64,000 nucleotides of DNA from Bacillus haynesii (GTDB taxonomy: Bacteria; Bacillota; Bacilli; Bacillales; Bacillaceae): the NCBI RefSeq assembly GCF_001969855.1, contig NZ_MRBL01000007.1:310001-374000 (forward strand). Reading direction: 5' to 3'. Under the pieces are notes generated by a model that saw only the letters and a program-made list of their open reading frames with translations, was not told the origin of the DNA and searched no databases. Position numbers and translations under genes: made by a program. Positions 32,781 through 42,205 of this stretch are shown here, in pieces; the first letter of the stretch is position 1; each line of letters starts with the position of its first letter.

Positions 32781-33500
32781 TTATTTCATATCATATTTTA
32801 AGAAGACGCTGTCAATCATGGAATGGGCGGTCGCCTGGATGTGCGAAGCGATGACGGACAGCACTGTGACCGCGGTGATGTCTCTCGCTTTGTTCCATTC
32901 GGGATCGGCCAGATCTTTGTAAAAATCGCGGAGCTGGCCAGTCTGCTTGATGACGATTTTTTCGAGCGCCGATTTATTGAGCGTATAGTCTTTGATCTGG
33001 TACACATGATCAAGAACCCGCGCATACCCTTCATAAAAGCGGAGCGGACTCACTACATCATCGGAGCGGTCTGTAATCGTATTAAAAACCGTTGTTAAGA
33101 TCGGACGGATCGTTTCGAAGTCATAAACCGATTTTAAGTCTCGTACAATGAGAAGGATGACGGCTTGGTCGATGGAATATTTTTTGCCGAGTTCCGGATG
33201 TCCCATCAAATCTTTTATATCGCGTTTGATCCAGTTTTGGATGGCTGTCGATTTTAAAGATGTCAGTTCGCACAAATTTCCAAGTTCAACAATTTCATTT
33301 GTGGAAAGTCCGTGTTCCGTTTTTTGTTTTTTCCGTTCGTACCGGGCAATGAATTCGGGGATGTCCAAATTGTCTTCCGGCTCATCAGGCGCTATATCGG
33401 CCGATCTCAAAAGAATCGCAAGCGGACTGACATCCAGCTGCCCTTTTAAAGCGTACATCAGTTTGGCCATTTCCAGGCGAGTCAGTTTAAAAGGTTTCAT
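32781..33500 (-). CDS. ykrK: YkrK, DUF1836-type transcriptional regulator of htpX
   Basis: 239 residues. Helical HTH-like N-terminal half (TSLKSTAIQNWIKRDIKDLMGHPELGKKYSIDQAVILLIVRDLKSVYDFETI) matches the DUF1836 family; the C-terminal part is helical with no motif. The second of two adjacent ATGs is chosen for ribosome-site spacing. In B. subtilis YkrK is a repressor of the divergent htpX gene. Here a 19-bp palindrome covers the htpX -10 box in the shared intergenic region. Confidence 0.88.
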   Translation of the reverse strand: MKPFKLTRLEMAKLMYALKGQLDVSPLAILLRSADIAPDEPEDNLDIPEFIARYERKKQKTEHGLSTNEIVELGNLCELTSLKSTAIQNWIKRDIKDLMGHPELGKKYSIDQAVILLIVRDLKSVYDFETIRPILTTVFNTITDRSDDVVSPLRFYEGYARVLDHVYQIKDYTLNKSALEKIVIKQTGQLRDFYKDLADPEWNKARDITAVTVLSVIASHIQATAHSMIDSVFLKYDMK

Positions 33501-33567
33501 CATTCCACCTCATTATGTATTAAAATGAAATAGCAAACAATATAAAGATAATCTTACGTCTTATCAC

Positions 33568-33606
33568 TTGCATTTTCAATTCTATGCCGTATAATTTTAT
33601 TATACG
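33568..33606 (+). promoter_or_regulatory. htpX promoter with palindromic operator
   Basis: TTGCAT (33568-33573), 16-nt spacer, TATAAT (33590-33595). A perfect palindrome CGTATAATTTTATTATACG (33588-33606) lies over the -10, a natural site for YkrK repression. The protein-site match is inference. Confidence 0.75.
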
Positions 33607-33641
33607 AGTTCATTTGATCTTATTATAACATGGAGGTAATC

Positions 33642-34535
33642 ATGGGAAAAAGAATCTTTCTCTTTCTTTTATCGAACATTTTAGTCATTACGACGATCGG
33701 TATCGTGCTGTCCATTATCGGTTCGCTGACAGGCGTAGGCACGTATTTCACAGCTGACGGCGGCATCAATATTGTTGCGCTTCTCGTATTCAGTGCTGTT
33801 GTTGGTTTTGTCGGTTCCTTTATGTCGCTGTTGATGTCAAGATGGATGGCGAAAATGGCGATGGGCGTTCAGGTGCTGAATCCTGATAAGCAAACGCTCA
33901 GCTATGAAGAACAGCAGCTCGTTGACCGGGTATATAAGCTGTCCCGCGCTGCCGGACTGACAAAGATGCCTGAAGTCGGCATCTACAATTCACGCGAAGT
34001 GAATGCCTTTGCGACCGGGCCGTCTAAAAACCGCTCGCTTGTCGCTGTATCGACGGGCCTTCTTCAGGAAATGGATGACGACGCAGTGGAAGGCGTACTT
34101 GCCCACGAAGTGGCGCATATCGCAAACGGCGATATGGTGACGATGACGCTCCTCCAGGGGATCGTCAACACGTTCGTTGTTTTCTTTGCCCGGATTGCGG
34201 CATGGGCTGTTTCACGCGTTGTCCGTGAAGAGCTGGCGCCGATCGTTCACTTCATCGCGGTCATCGTCTTCCAAATTGTGTTCTCCATTCTCGGAAGCCT
34301 TGTCGTGTTTGCATACTCCCGCCACCGTGAATACCATGCGGATAGAGGAGGAGCAGACCTTGCAGGCAAGGACAAGATGATTCACGCGCTCCGCTCGCTT
34401 GAGCAGTACACTTCTAGAGTCAAAGAAGAGCAGGCATCTGTTGCAACTTTAAAAATCAACGGGAAAAAGCACACATCGCTTTTCTCAACACACCCTGATT
34501 TAAGCGACAGAATCCGCCGTCTGGAAGCAAAATAA
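33642..34535 (+). CDS. htpX: Membrane zinc protease HtpX
   Basis: 297 residues from ATG 33642 after GGAGG. Four membrane segments (N-terminal [41 protein letters not shown] and two after the active site). Zn motif [12 protein letters not shown] on the cytosolic side, third ligand Glu in [18 protein letters not shown]48-family quality-control protease that cleaves misfolded membrane proteins and is induced by heat. Divergent from its repressor gene ykrK. Confidence 0.95.
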   Translation: MGKRIFLFLLSNILVITTIGIVLSIIGSLTGVGTYFTADGGINIVALLVFSAVVGFVGSFMSLLMSRWMAKMAMGVQVLNPDKQTLSYEEQQLVDRVYKLSRAAGLTKMPEVGIYNSREVNAFATGPSKNRSLVAVSTGLLQEMDDDAVEGVLAHEVAHIANGDMVTMTLLQGIVNTFVVFFARIAAWAVSRVVREELAPIVHFIAVIVFQIVFSILGSLVVFAYSRHREYHADRGGADLAGKDKMIHALRSLEQYTSRVKEEQASVATLKINGKKHTSLFSTHPDLSDRIRRLEAK

Positions 34536-34546
34536 TAAATTAAGCG

Positions 34547-34577
34547 AACCCCCTTTTTCAAGGGGGTTTGTTTTTTA
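34547..34577 (+). terminator. Intrinsic terminator of htpX
   Basis: AACCCCCTTTTTCAAGGGGGTT followed by a T-rich run. Confidence 0.85.
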
Positions 34578-34682
34578 TATTTAAAAATCGAAAAGCGGCT
34601 GTACATAATAGCATGTTTCCTTTAAAATGGAACACGTTATACACAAGAAGCAACTTTTGAATATTAAAAAGAAGGAACGATT

Positions 34683-36032
34683 ATGAAGGTTTTATTGAGA
34701 AAACTACTGCGCGTGCTGTCTCCTGTACAGCTGATCGCGCTCTATTATTTTTTGGCGGTATCGGTTTCCGTTATTTTATTGAGTCTGCCTGTTGCACACA
34801 AGAATGATGTGGAATGGTCATTTATCGATGCCCTTTTTACTGCGGTGAGCGCAGTGAGTGTAACCGGTTTGACGGTTGTTGATACAGCTGAGACATTCAG
34901 CACGGCCGGAATCTGGATTTTGGCGTTTGTTCTGCAATTTGGCGGGATCGGTGTGATGGCGCTGGGAACATTCGTCTGGCTGATTTTCGGCAAGCGGATC
35001 GGCTTGAAAGAGCGCCGGCTGATTATGACCGATCAAAATCAATCCAACTTATCGGGCCTTGTCAAGCTGATGAAGCACGTGCTCGGCTTGATCTTGCTGA
35101 TCGAGCTGTTTGGCGGGCTGATTCTCGGAACTTATTTCTTAAAGTACTTTGAGACACCTGGAGAAGCCTTTATGCACGGATTTTTTACAAGCATCAGTGC
35201 AACGACCAACGGAGGTTTCGACATTACAGGCAACTCGCTGATTCCGTTTCAGCATGATTATTTCGTTCAGTTTATCGTGATTATGCTGATCATTCTTGGA
35301 GCGATCGGCTTTCCGGTTCTCATCGAAGTGAAGGATTTTCTGCTCAGCAAAGAGCGCAAATTCTCTTTCAGTCTGTTTACCAAATTGACATCAGTCACTT
35401 TTTTCCTTTTAGTGATTGGAGGTGCGATCGGCATATTTGCCATGGAAGCGCGCTTTGCTTTTTCAGGGAAGTCGTGGCACGAGGTATTATTCTTTTCGCT
35501 GTTCCAGTCGACGACGACCAGGAGCGGCGGACTCGCAACAATCGACATCAGCCAATTCACACATACGACTGTTTTATTCATGTGCATGCTCATGTTTATC
35601 GGCGCTTCGCCAAGCTCTGTCGGAGGGGGCATCCGGACAACGACCTTTGCTTTAAACCTGTTGGCGCTGTTCCACTTCGCGAGGGGAAATAAATCGGTGA
35701 AGGTTTTCAAACGTGAACTGCACCAGGCGGATTTAATGAAATCATTGATTGTGACGCTGATGGCGGTTATTCTCGTTTTCGGCTCGACACTTATTTTGAC
35801 AGTGACGGAAGAGCATTCTTTGCTTGAACTGCTGTTTGAAGTGTGTTCGGCCTTCGGTACGACCGGCTTGTCGATGGGTATCACCCCAGATTTGAGCACG
35901 ATTGGCAAAAGCGTCATCATCCTTCTGATGTTCATCGGCCGAATCGGCATTGTCACGCTGCTCTATTTATTCGGCAGAAAAGAAATCGAAGCGAATTACC
36001 ATTATCCAAAGGAAAGAATTATTATCGGATAA
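34683..36032 (+). CDS. ktrD: Potassium transporter KtrD
   Basis: 449 residues, Trk/Ktr/HKT fold with four M1-P-M2 repeats. Four selectivity-filter loops are visible: SAVSVTGLTV, SATTNGGFDITG, STTTRSGGLATID and SAFGTTGLSMGIT. Works with the cytosolic RCK subunit KtrC (encoded elsewhere) for low-affinity K+ (Na+-driven) uptake and osmoadaptation. Length and order match B. subtilis KtrD. Confidence 0.95.
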   Translation: MKVLLRKLLRVLSPVQLIALYYFLAVSVSVILLSLPVAHKNDVEWSFIDALFTAVSAVSVTGLTVVDTAETFSTAGIWILAFVLQFGGIGVMALGTFVWLIFGKRIGLKERRLIMTDQNQSNLSGLVKLMKHVLGLILLIELFGGLILGTYFLKYFETPGEAFMHGFFTSISATTNGGFDITGNSLIPFQHDYFVQFIVIMLIILGAIGFPVLIEVKDFLLSKERKFSFSLFTKLTSVTFFLLVIGGAIGIFAMEARFAFSGKSWHEVLFFSLFQSTTTRSGGLATIDISQFTHTTVLFMCMLMFIGASPSSVGGGIRTTTFALNLLALFHFARGNKSVKVFKRELHQADLMKSLIVTLMAVILVFGSTLILTVTEEHSLLELLFEVCSAFGTTGLSMGITPDLSTIGKSVIILLMFIGRIGIVTLLYLFGRKEIEANYHYPKERIIIG

Positions 36033-36034
36033 GA

Positions 36035-36063
36035 AAGACAGTTTAGTTAAACTGTCTTTTTTT
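36035..36063 (+). terminator. Intrinsic terminator of ktrD
   Basis: AAGACAGTTT-AGTT-AAACTGTCTT followed by T6. Confidence 0.85.
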
Positions 36064-36144
36064 ATGATCATAAAGTCGGTCGCTGTATTTATTTGTATGA
36101 TATAATGCTTAAATGGCGGACTTGAAAAAAAGGGGGAAGCAACG

Positions 36145-38145
36145 ATGAAAATGAGAGTCATCCATTTGTTTATAGCCGCCGGATTTCTATTGCTCGCCGG
36201 AGCCTGTTCTAACGAGCCGACAGCAAAAGAAAGCATGGATCAATATGTAGACAAATGGAACGAGCAAAAATTTGAAGAAATGTATGAACAGCTGTCGGCT
36301 GAAGCGCAAAAATCGATTTCAAAAGACGATTTCATCAAACGCAATCAATCCATTTATGAACAGATCGGAGTTTCCGATTTGAAGGTTTCAACTGTCGACA
36401 ATGATGAAGATGAAAAAAATAAAGAGAAAAAAGATGCGGTGACAATACCGTATAAAGTCAGCATGAATACATTGGCCGGCCCCATTTCTTTTGAAGGCAA
36501 GGCAAAGCTTGTCAAAGAAAAAAAAGACGGAGACACTTCATGGAAAGTCAACTGGAACCCATCCTTTATTTTTTCACAGCTGAAGGAAGGGGAGACCATC
36601 CGGATTACCGCCAAGGAGCCAGCGAGAGGCATCATTTATGACAGAAACGGAAAGGCGCTCGCTACGAACGCGACAGTCCCTGAAATCGGCGTCGTTCCGG
36701 GGCAGTTCGGAGATAATAAAGACGGTGTCATCAAAAAGCTCTCGAACATGCTGGATATGGAAAAAGAAGACATTGAAAAACAGCTGTCCGCAAGCTGGGT
36801 GACGGACGATTCATTCGTTCCCCTGAAAAAAGTGAAGCCTGGTAGTACCGAGCTTCTCAAGAAAGCGACTTCTCTCCCCGGGGTTTTGAAACAGGATACG
36901 CAATCAAGATACTATCCTTACGGTGAAAAAGCTGCACATCTTACCGGTTACATACGGCCGATTACCGAGGAGGAATTAAAACAGAATAAAGAAGGCTACA
37001 GCGAGCATTCACTGCTCGGAATCGTCGGTCTCGAACATATTTATGAAAAAGAGCTTAGAGGAGAAATCGGCTGGACGATTTCGATTCCTGAATCAGGCGC
37101 GACGGTTGCCTCAAAGGATGCAAAAGACGGAAAAGACATCCACACCACGATCGACATGAACAAACAGGAAGAACTGTACAACCAGTTAAAAGATGATTCC
37201 GGCGCTGCCGTTGCGTTAGAGCCGCAGACTGGAGAAACGTTGGCGCTTGTCAGCGCGCCTTCATACGATCCGAACGGGTTTTTGTTCGGCTGGAAAAAAG
37301 GAGAATGGGAAAAACTCAACAAAGATGCGGCTGCGCCATTCACCTCAAAATTTAATAAAACCTATGCTCCGGGTTCAACGATCAAACCGATCACGGCTTC
37401 AATCGGTCTGAAAAATGATGCGATCAAAGCTGATGAACCTAAGAAGATCGAAGGGAAGGAATGGCAGAAAGATTCGTCATGGGGCGGATATAAAGTCACA
37501 CGGGTTTCCGATCGATTAAGCGATGTCAACCTGGAAAATGCGCTGATCACCTCTGACAACATTTATTTCGCGCAGACTGCCCTTGACACAGGTAAGGATC
37601 AATTTGTCGAAGGCCTGAAATCATTCGGCTTTGAGGAAAAGCTTGATTATGAATTCCCGACGAAGTCTTCCTCCATATCAAACGAAGGAATCGACTCGGA
37701 TATTCTCCTTGCCGATTCAGGATACGGACAGGGGCAAATGCTGATGTCGCCGATACACCTCGCGGCAAGCTATACACCTTTCTTGAACGACGGTAATCTG
37801 ATCAAGCCGTACCTGATCAAAAAGGACGGCGGAGAGAAAGAAATATGGCATAAAAACGTCCTGCCTACAGGCGGAGCAGAAGCCATTACAAAAGGGTTAA
37901 AAGGCGTTGTGGAAGACCCGCGCGGCTCGGCTTACAAGCCGGTTGTCAAAGGGCTCACGATCGCAGGGAAAACGGGAACGGCCGAACTGAAAACGAAAAA
38001 AGACGAAAAAGGCAAAGAAAACGGCTGGTTCACTGCCTATGATTATAAAAACAAAAACCTTTTAATCACGATGATGATCGAGGATGTTTCAGGACGCGGC
38101 GGCAGCTCATACGTCGTCAATAAAGTGAAAAAAGTATTTAAATAA
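36145..38145 (+). CDS. pbpC: Class B penicillin-binding protein 3 (MecA-like lipoprotein, PbpC type)
   Basis: 666 residues. Lipoprotein signal ending LLLAGAC (Cys ~21). A MecA-type NTF2-like domain (~28-145) is followed by the dimerisation/linker region and the transpeptidase. Active-site motifs: PGSTIKP with nucleophile S411, SDN in ITSDNIYF and KTGTAEL. This architecture is that of B. subtilis PBP3 and staphylococcal PBP2a, a DD-transpeptidase with low beta-lactam affinity. In B. subtilis pbpC is at a different locus, so its place here after ktrD is a rearrangement or a second copy. Confidence 0.9.
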   Translation: MKMRVIHLFIAAGFLLLAGACSNEPTAKESMDQYVDKWNEQKFEEMYEQLSAEAQKSISKDDFIKRNQSIYEQIGVSDLKVSTVDNDEDEKNKEKKDAVTIPYKVSMNTLAGPISFEGKAKLVKEKKDGDTSWKVNWNPSFIFSQLKEGETIRITAKEPARGIIYDRNGKALATNATVPEIGVVPGQFGDNKDGVIKKLSNMLDMEKEDIEKQLSASWVTDDSFVPLKKVKPGSTELLKKATSLPGVLKQDTQSRYYPYGEKAAHLTGYIRPITEEELKQNKEGYSEHSLLGIVGLEHIYEKELRGEIGWTISIPESGATVASKDAKDGKDIHTTIDMNKQEELYNQLKDDSGAAVALEPQTGETLALVSAPSYDPNGFLFGWKKGEWEKLNKDAAAPFTSKFNKTYAPGSTIKPITASIGLKNDAIKADEPKKIEGKEWQKDSSWGGYKVTRVSDRLSDVNLENALITSDNIYFAQTALDTGKDQFVEGLKSFGFEEKLDYEFPTKSSSISNEGIDSDILLADSGYGQGQMLMSPIHLAASYTPFLNDGNLIKPYLIKKDGGEKEIWHKNVLPTGGAEAITKGLKGVVEDPRGSAYKPVVKGLTIAGKTGTAELKTKKDEKGKENGWFTAYDYKNKNLLITMMIEDVSGRGGSSYVVNKVKKVFK

Positions 38146-38171
38146 GCACCCCTTCAGGGTGCTTATTTTTT
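38141..38171 (+). terminator. Intrinsic terminator of the PBP gene
   Basis: AATAAGCACCC-CTTCA-GGGTGCTTATT followed by T6; overlaps the stop codon. Confidence 0.85.
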
Positions 38172-38246
38172 TCCGGAAACTGGATGTGTGGAATGTACGG
38201 AAACGGAAAGGATATGGATGAAACGACAAAAGAAAGGAATGTCATC

Positions 38247-38408
38247 ATGAAAAGAAAAGTTGCCAGAAATGAAGCGGCTCTTAACAATAAAACGCCTGCT
38301 GAAAGCATGCATGATCATCAATACATGACCCAATATGATGCCGAAAACGGAGACAGGGGCGCCAACCGCAACTCGAAACACGGGAAGCAGGGAGAAGCGC
38401 ATCAATGA
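38247..38408 (+). CDS. Small hydrophilic protein, first of an overlapping pair
   Basis: 53 residues from ATG 38247, eight bases after AAAGGA; a longer frame from 38184 has no ribosome site. Sequence begins MKRKVARNEAALNNKTPAES and is rich in N, H, K, D and Q with no hydrophobic core, resembling small spore-associated or disordered proteins. Its stop overlaps the next start by four bases. May correspond to a small ykz gene of B. subtilis; function unknown. Confidence 0.6.
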   Translation: MKRKVARNEAALNNKTPAESMHDHQYMTQYDAENGDRGANRNSKHGKQGEAHQ

Positions 38409-38599
38409 AAAAACACCAAAAAAGCAAGGATATGCAAAACCATAAAAAACCGATGAATCCAGATGTGCTTCAGGAGGAATTTTCGAACGAACTGGGCGAT
38501 GTCAACGCCTTTAAGTTTATCGATGTGATCGAGAACAATAAAAAGAAGAACAACAAGGCGAACGGACAGAAGCTGGATAAAGATAAAGATAAAGATTGA
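38405..38599 (+). CDS. Small hydrophilic protein, second of an overlapping pair
   Basis: 64 residues, starting in an ATGA overlap with the preceding gene. The middle has one helical stretch (LQEEFSNELGDVNAFKFIDVI); both ends are Lys/Asn/Asp rich, ending in KDKDKD. No family recognised. The pair shares a bidirectional terminator with ykrP. Confidence 0.6.
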   Translation: MKKHQKSKDMQNHKKPMNPDVLQEEFSNELGDVNAFKFIDVIENNKKKNNKANGQKLDKDKDKD

Positions 38600-38625
38600 A
38601 ACCACGAGAGCAAACGAGAAAGGTC

Positions 38626-38652
38626 CAAATCGGAAACGATTTGGACCTTCAT
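38626..38652. terminator. Bidirectional terminator
   Basis: AAGGTCCAAATCG-GAAA-CGATTTGGACCTT with a GAAA tetraloop, between the small-protein pair and ykrP. Confidence 0.85.
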
Positions 38653-39678
38653 TTATTTTAAATAAGGGTTATATCCGTTGTCTTTTTTCAACCTCCGCAT
38701 TAAATTCGTCATTTTTAATTCGATGAACGGCTGGGCGACCGTTTTCACAAATCCGCTTGATAAGCAGAAGGTTAAAATCGCCGTAGCGATGATTAATAGC
38801 GTCAGACTCTGATAATCGGCAAGCCATTCTTCCGCCCCCGTCTTTCTGAACGACTTAATGATAAAGCCGTGCAGCAGGTAGACATAAAATGTGCGCGTTC
38901 CCCAGAGGGTAAAGAAATACCGCCTTTCAGGCACAAGCGCCATGAACGCGAATGTTGAGGCAAACGTTATGACGAGAAGCGCTACCCGATTTAACCCGCT
39001 TTTTATTCCGACATCGCCGAATTCCGAATAAGGCTTGGAACCGAACAGCCAGGAGTAATCGAAGTCTACAAAAAAGTAGAAAACGAACGTTGCTGCTAAA
39101 ACGGCTAGAGCGGCTTGCTTGCCTTTCCAGCCTTTCAGCATTTTAAAATGGTCTTTTTGCAAATAATAACCCGCCAAAAAGACCGGAAAGAAAACAAACG
39201 TGCGGGAGAGGCTGAGCGTATTGCTGATCAGGTCGATATACCCGACAAGAACGGCGATCACAAAGCTTGCGGCAAACGCCCATTTCGCCGGCAGTTTTGT
39301 AAACGGAAACAACAGGAGATTCCAAAAAAACAAGCTCAGCAAAAACCAAAGCGACCATTGCGGTTCAATCGGATTTGCGGCAGTTAAGCTTTGATCATCG
39401 ATAAAGGAATAAAACAGCGTATAGATTCCCTGGAAAATCAAATAAGGAACGATCAGCTTCCAGGCGATTTTTTTGACATAACCGGGACGGTTGAACCCTT
39501 TTGCAAAATAGCCTGATATGAGAATAAAAGCAGGCATATGAAACGTGTAAATAAATTTATAAATATGAAGCAGTGCATCATTGTCATGAATATAGGACCT
39601 GATTATATGTCCGAATACGACGAGAAAAATTAATAGGAATTTTGCATTGTCAAAATAGCTATCGCGGGAATTCGCCAT
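38653..39678 (-). CDS. ykrP: Membrane acyltransferase-3 family protein YkrP
   Basis: 341 residues with about ten membrane helices. The acyltransferase_3 signature is at the N-terminus: [20 protein letters not shown] (catalytic-type His in FGH) and [21 protein letters not shown]. Such proteins acylate sugars or cell-surface glycans. Substrate not predictable. Position next to kinE matches B. subtilis ykrP. The leader region contains a possible structured RNA. Confidence 0.88.
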   Translation of the reverse strand: MANSRDSYFDNAKFLLIFLVVFGHIIRSYIHDNDALLHIYKFIYTFHMPAFILISGYFAKGFNRPGYVKKIAWKLIVPYLIFQGIYTLFYSFIDDQSLTAANPIEPQWSLWFLLSLFFWNLLLFPFTKLPAKWAFAASFVIAVLVGYIDLISNTLSLSRTFVFFPVFLAGYYLQKDHFKMLKGWKGKQAALAVLAATFVFYFFVDFDYSWLFGSKPYSEFGDVGIKSGLNRVALLVITFASTFAFMALVPERRYFFTLWGTRTFYVYLLHGFIIKSFRKTGAEEWLADYQSLTLLIIATAILTFCLSSGFVKTVAQPFIELKMTNLMRRLKKDNGYNPYLK

Positions 39679-39705
39679 AACATCACCCTTTCACAAACAT
39701 TCTCA

Positions 39706-39766
39706 GGAGGCGCCGGTGCGGGAAGCGTCCGAACCCCGGCACATTCTTTCCGGAATGACGTCCTCC
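39706..39766 (-). other. Possible structured RNA element in the ykrP leader
   Basis: GGAGGCG (39706-39712) pairs with CG-T-CCTCC (39759-39766), enclosing two hairpins: GTGCGGG/CCC-G-GCAC (39716-39742) and ATTC/GAAT (39743-39756). GC content is well above the flanks. It lies about 30-90 nt before ykrP. Drawn by eye; no family recognised. Confidence 0.4.
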
Positions 39767-39987
39767 ACCAGTCTTGCCTTATTTTAAAATTTTAAAATAG
39801 AAAGCATGTGTTTTCCTATGCATTAAGTCTTATTGTTAGGACGATGTAATTGAACAGTAAGGAACTTTTATATCGTCATCTTCCTGTAAAATAGGCGGAA
39901 AGGTTGTAAAAGTTCGAAACAAATGAAGGAAGATTTTCCGGTTTGTAGAATAATTGGAGGACAGGTTTTCAAGAAGGAGTGTAGTAA
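39767..39987. other. ykrP-kinE divergent intergenic region
   Basis: Contains a perfect 20-bp AT palindrome TATTTTAAAATTTTAAAATA (39780-39799), a plausible AbrB or other regulator site, and the kinE ribosome site GAAGGAGTG. No further gene is seen. Confidence 0.5.
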
Positions 39988-42198
39988 ATGGAGGAAACTC
40001 TTGATTTGAATGAATCCTTAAATCTGCAAAACCAGCTGAACAGACTGAAGAAAGAAAACGCCAAGCTGAAAGCGGATTTGTATCAGTATGAACTGCTGTT
40101 TAACGGGACGCTGGACGCTATTTTTATATTGGATAAACAGATGAACATCATCCAGGCGAATGATGCTGCCTGCAAGATTCTGCAAAGCCAAAAAAAGAAT
40201 TTGCTGAACCGATCGGCGCTCGATTTCCTGCACGCCGTTCCGCCGGATGAACTGAACCAGAACATTCACCGCTTTTTAGAACGGGGATATGCAAAAAAAG
40301 AAGTGGCCATCAGGCTTGACAACGGATCTGTCAAATATATCGAGTTTACTGCAAGCAAAGGAATCGGTGAGGACTGCTTTTTTGTCGTCATGAGAGACAT
40401 TTCGTCGAAAAAAATATTGGAGCGGGAGCGCACCATCAATGAAAAGCTGTTTAAAGATTTGTTTCACCGCGCGGTAGAAGGAATCGTCATCTTTGATAAA
40501 CAAGGCTGTTTCATCGATGCAAACCATTCGTTTTGCCAGAGCTTCGAAATCGAAAAATCAGAGCTTTCAAAACTGAAGCTGTCTCAATTCGTATCCCCTG
40601 AAAACAAGGGGCGGCTCGATAAAATCTGGAACGCTCTTTTCAGAAGAGGGAAAGCAAAAGGGGAGCTTCCTGTCCGACTCAGATCAGGAGAAGACAGGCT
40701 GTTTGAGCTGACGATAACCTCGAATATTTTAAACGGCTTTTACATGTCGATTATGAGGGATATTACGGAGAAGCGCTCGATGGAAAAACAGCTGTTTAAA
40801 AGCGAAGAACGCTTTAGGGAAGTCTTTGAAAATGCGATGGATGCCATCATACTGATGAATAACGACGGCCGCATCGTCAAAGCGAACCAGTCGGCCTGCA
40901 AAATCTTCGAACTGCCGATGGACCAGCTGCTCAACAAGAAGATGACTGATTTTATTGATCAAACCGATCAGCGGTATCATACCATTCAAAAGCAATACGA
41001 TCAAAAAGGAGAAATCCGGGCGGAGCTGCTGTTTCGTATGGCAAACGGACAATATAAGGAGCTTGAGTTCACGTCAAAACGAATCATGTTCGACAGCCAG
41101 GACTTAACCATTTTGAGAAATGTCAGCGACAGAAAACGGATGGAACAAGAATTGCGGGAAAGCGAATTGAAGTTCAGAAAAGTTTTCAACGGATCAATGG
41201 ACGGAATCGTTCTTTTCAACAACCAGTACGATATTATCGATGCGAACCCCCTTGCCGGAAAAATTCTCAGCATCCCTCTTGAACAGCTGAAAACGTCCAA
41301 TCTTCTTGACGTCATTTCCGGCTATCACATCGAAAACGCGGCTTCTCCCGCTAAAACGATTTCCTTTGAAGAAATGGACAATGATATCCCATTCCTGCTG
41401 AGTGACCAAAAACGGATTCTTGAATTTTCATTTAAGCGAAACATCATTCAAAATATGAATTTGGCGATGCTCAGAGACGTGACGGAACGAAAAGAGCTTG
41501 AAGAACGGCTCCGCAAGTCTGATACCCTTCATGTCGTCGGAGAACTCGCAGCCGGAATTGCCCATGAGATCCGCAACCCGATGACGGCATTAAAAGGATT
41601 TATCCAGCTGCTGAAAGGCAGCATCCAAAATGAGGATCACGCGCTTTATTTTAATGTCATCACATCAGAGCTCAAAAGGATTGAATCGATTATTACGGAG
41701 TTTCTCATTCTTGCAAAACCGCAGGCGATCATGTATGAAGAAAAAAATGTCGTCAAAATCATGCAGGACACTATGGATCTGCTGCACGCACAGGCAAACC
41801 TTGACAACGTTCAGATGCATCTGAAGTGCGAAGACGGCATTCCGCTGATCTATTGCGAGCCGAATCAGCTGAAACAGGTATTTATCAACATTTTGAAAAA
41901 TGCGATCGAAGTGATGCCTGACGGAGGCAACGTATATGTGTCGATCAAACCGAAAGGAGACGACCATATCATTGTCTCGCTTGCTGACGAAGGTATCGGC
42001 ATGACGGAAGACAAATTGAAGAGGCTCGGCGAACCTTTTTACACAACAAAAGAACGGGGCACTGGACTCGGGCTCATGGTCAGTTATAAAATTATTGAAG
42101 AACATAAAGGAAAAATCGAAGTTGAAAGTGAAGAAGGGAGAGGCACGACATTCCACCTGACTCTCCCGATCAGACAGCAGCATGAGGAGGAGGCTTAA
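39988..42198 (+). CDS. kinE: Sporulation sensor histidine kinase KinE
   Basis: 736 residues, soluble. Four tandem PAS domains (about 35-140, 155-260, 270-385, 390-500), each opening with an F.G..D.I.(I/L)(F/M)(D/N) pattern. Then HisKA with phospho-acceptor H526 in AAGIAHEIRNPMTALKGF, and HATPase_c with NILKNAIEVMP (N box), DEGIGM (G1) and GTGLGLMVSYKI (G2). Feeds phosphate into the Spo0F/Spo0A phosphorelay. Overlapped by the ribosome site of ogt. Confidence 0.95.
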   Translation: MEETLDLNESLNLQNQLNRLKKENAKLKADLYQYELLFNGTLDAIFILDKQMNIIQANDAACKILQSQKKNLLNRSALDFLHAVPPDELNQNIHRFLERGYAKKEVAIRLDNGSVKYIEFTASKGIGEDCFFVVMRDISSKKILERERTINEKLFKDLFHRAVEGIVIFDKQGCFIDANHSFCQSFEIEKSELSKLKLSQFVSPENKGRLDKIWNALFRRGKAKGELPVRLRSGEDRLFELTITSNILNGFYMSIMRDITEKRSMEKQLFKSEERFREVFENAMDAIILMNNDGRIVKANQSACKIFELPMDQLLNKKMTDFIDQTDQRYHTIQKQYDQKGEIRAELLFRMANGQYKELEFTSKRIMFDSQDLTILRNVSDRKRMEQELRESELKFRKVFNGSMDGIVLFNNQYDIIDANPLAGKILSIPLEQLKTSNLLDVISGYHIENAASPAKTISFEEMDNDIPFLLSDQKRILEFSFKRNIIQNMNLAMLRDVTERKELEERLRKSDTLHVVGELAAGIAHEIRNPMTALKGFIQLLKGSIQNEDHALYFNVITSELKRIESIITEFLILAKPQAIMYEEKNVVKIMQDTMDLLHAQANLDNVQMHLKCEDGIPLIYCEPNQLKQVFINILKNAIEVMPDGGNVYVSIKPKGDDHIIVSLADEGIGMTEDKLKRLGEPFYTTKERGTGLGLMVSYKIIEEHKGKIEVESEEGRGTTFHLTLPIRQQHEEEA

Positions 42199-42205
42199 TC
42201 GCATC

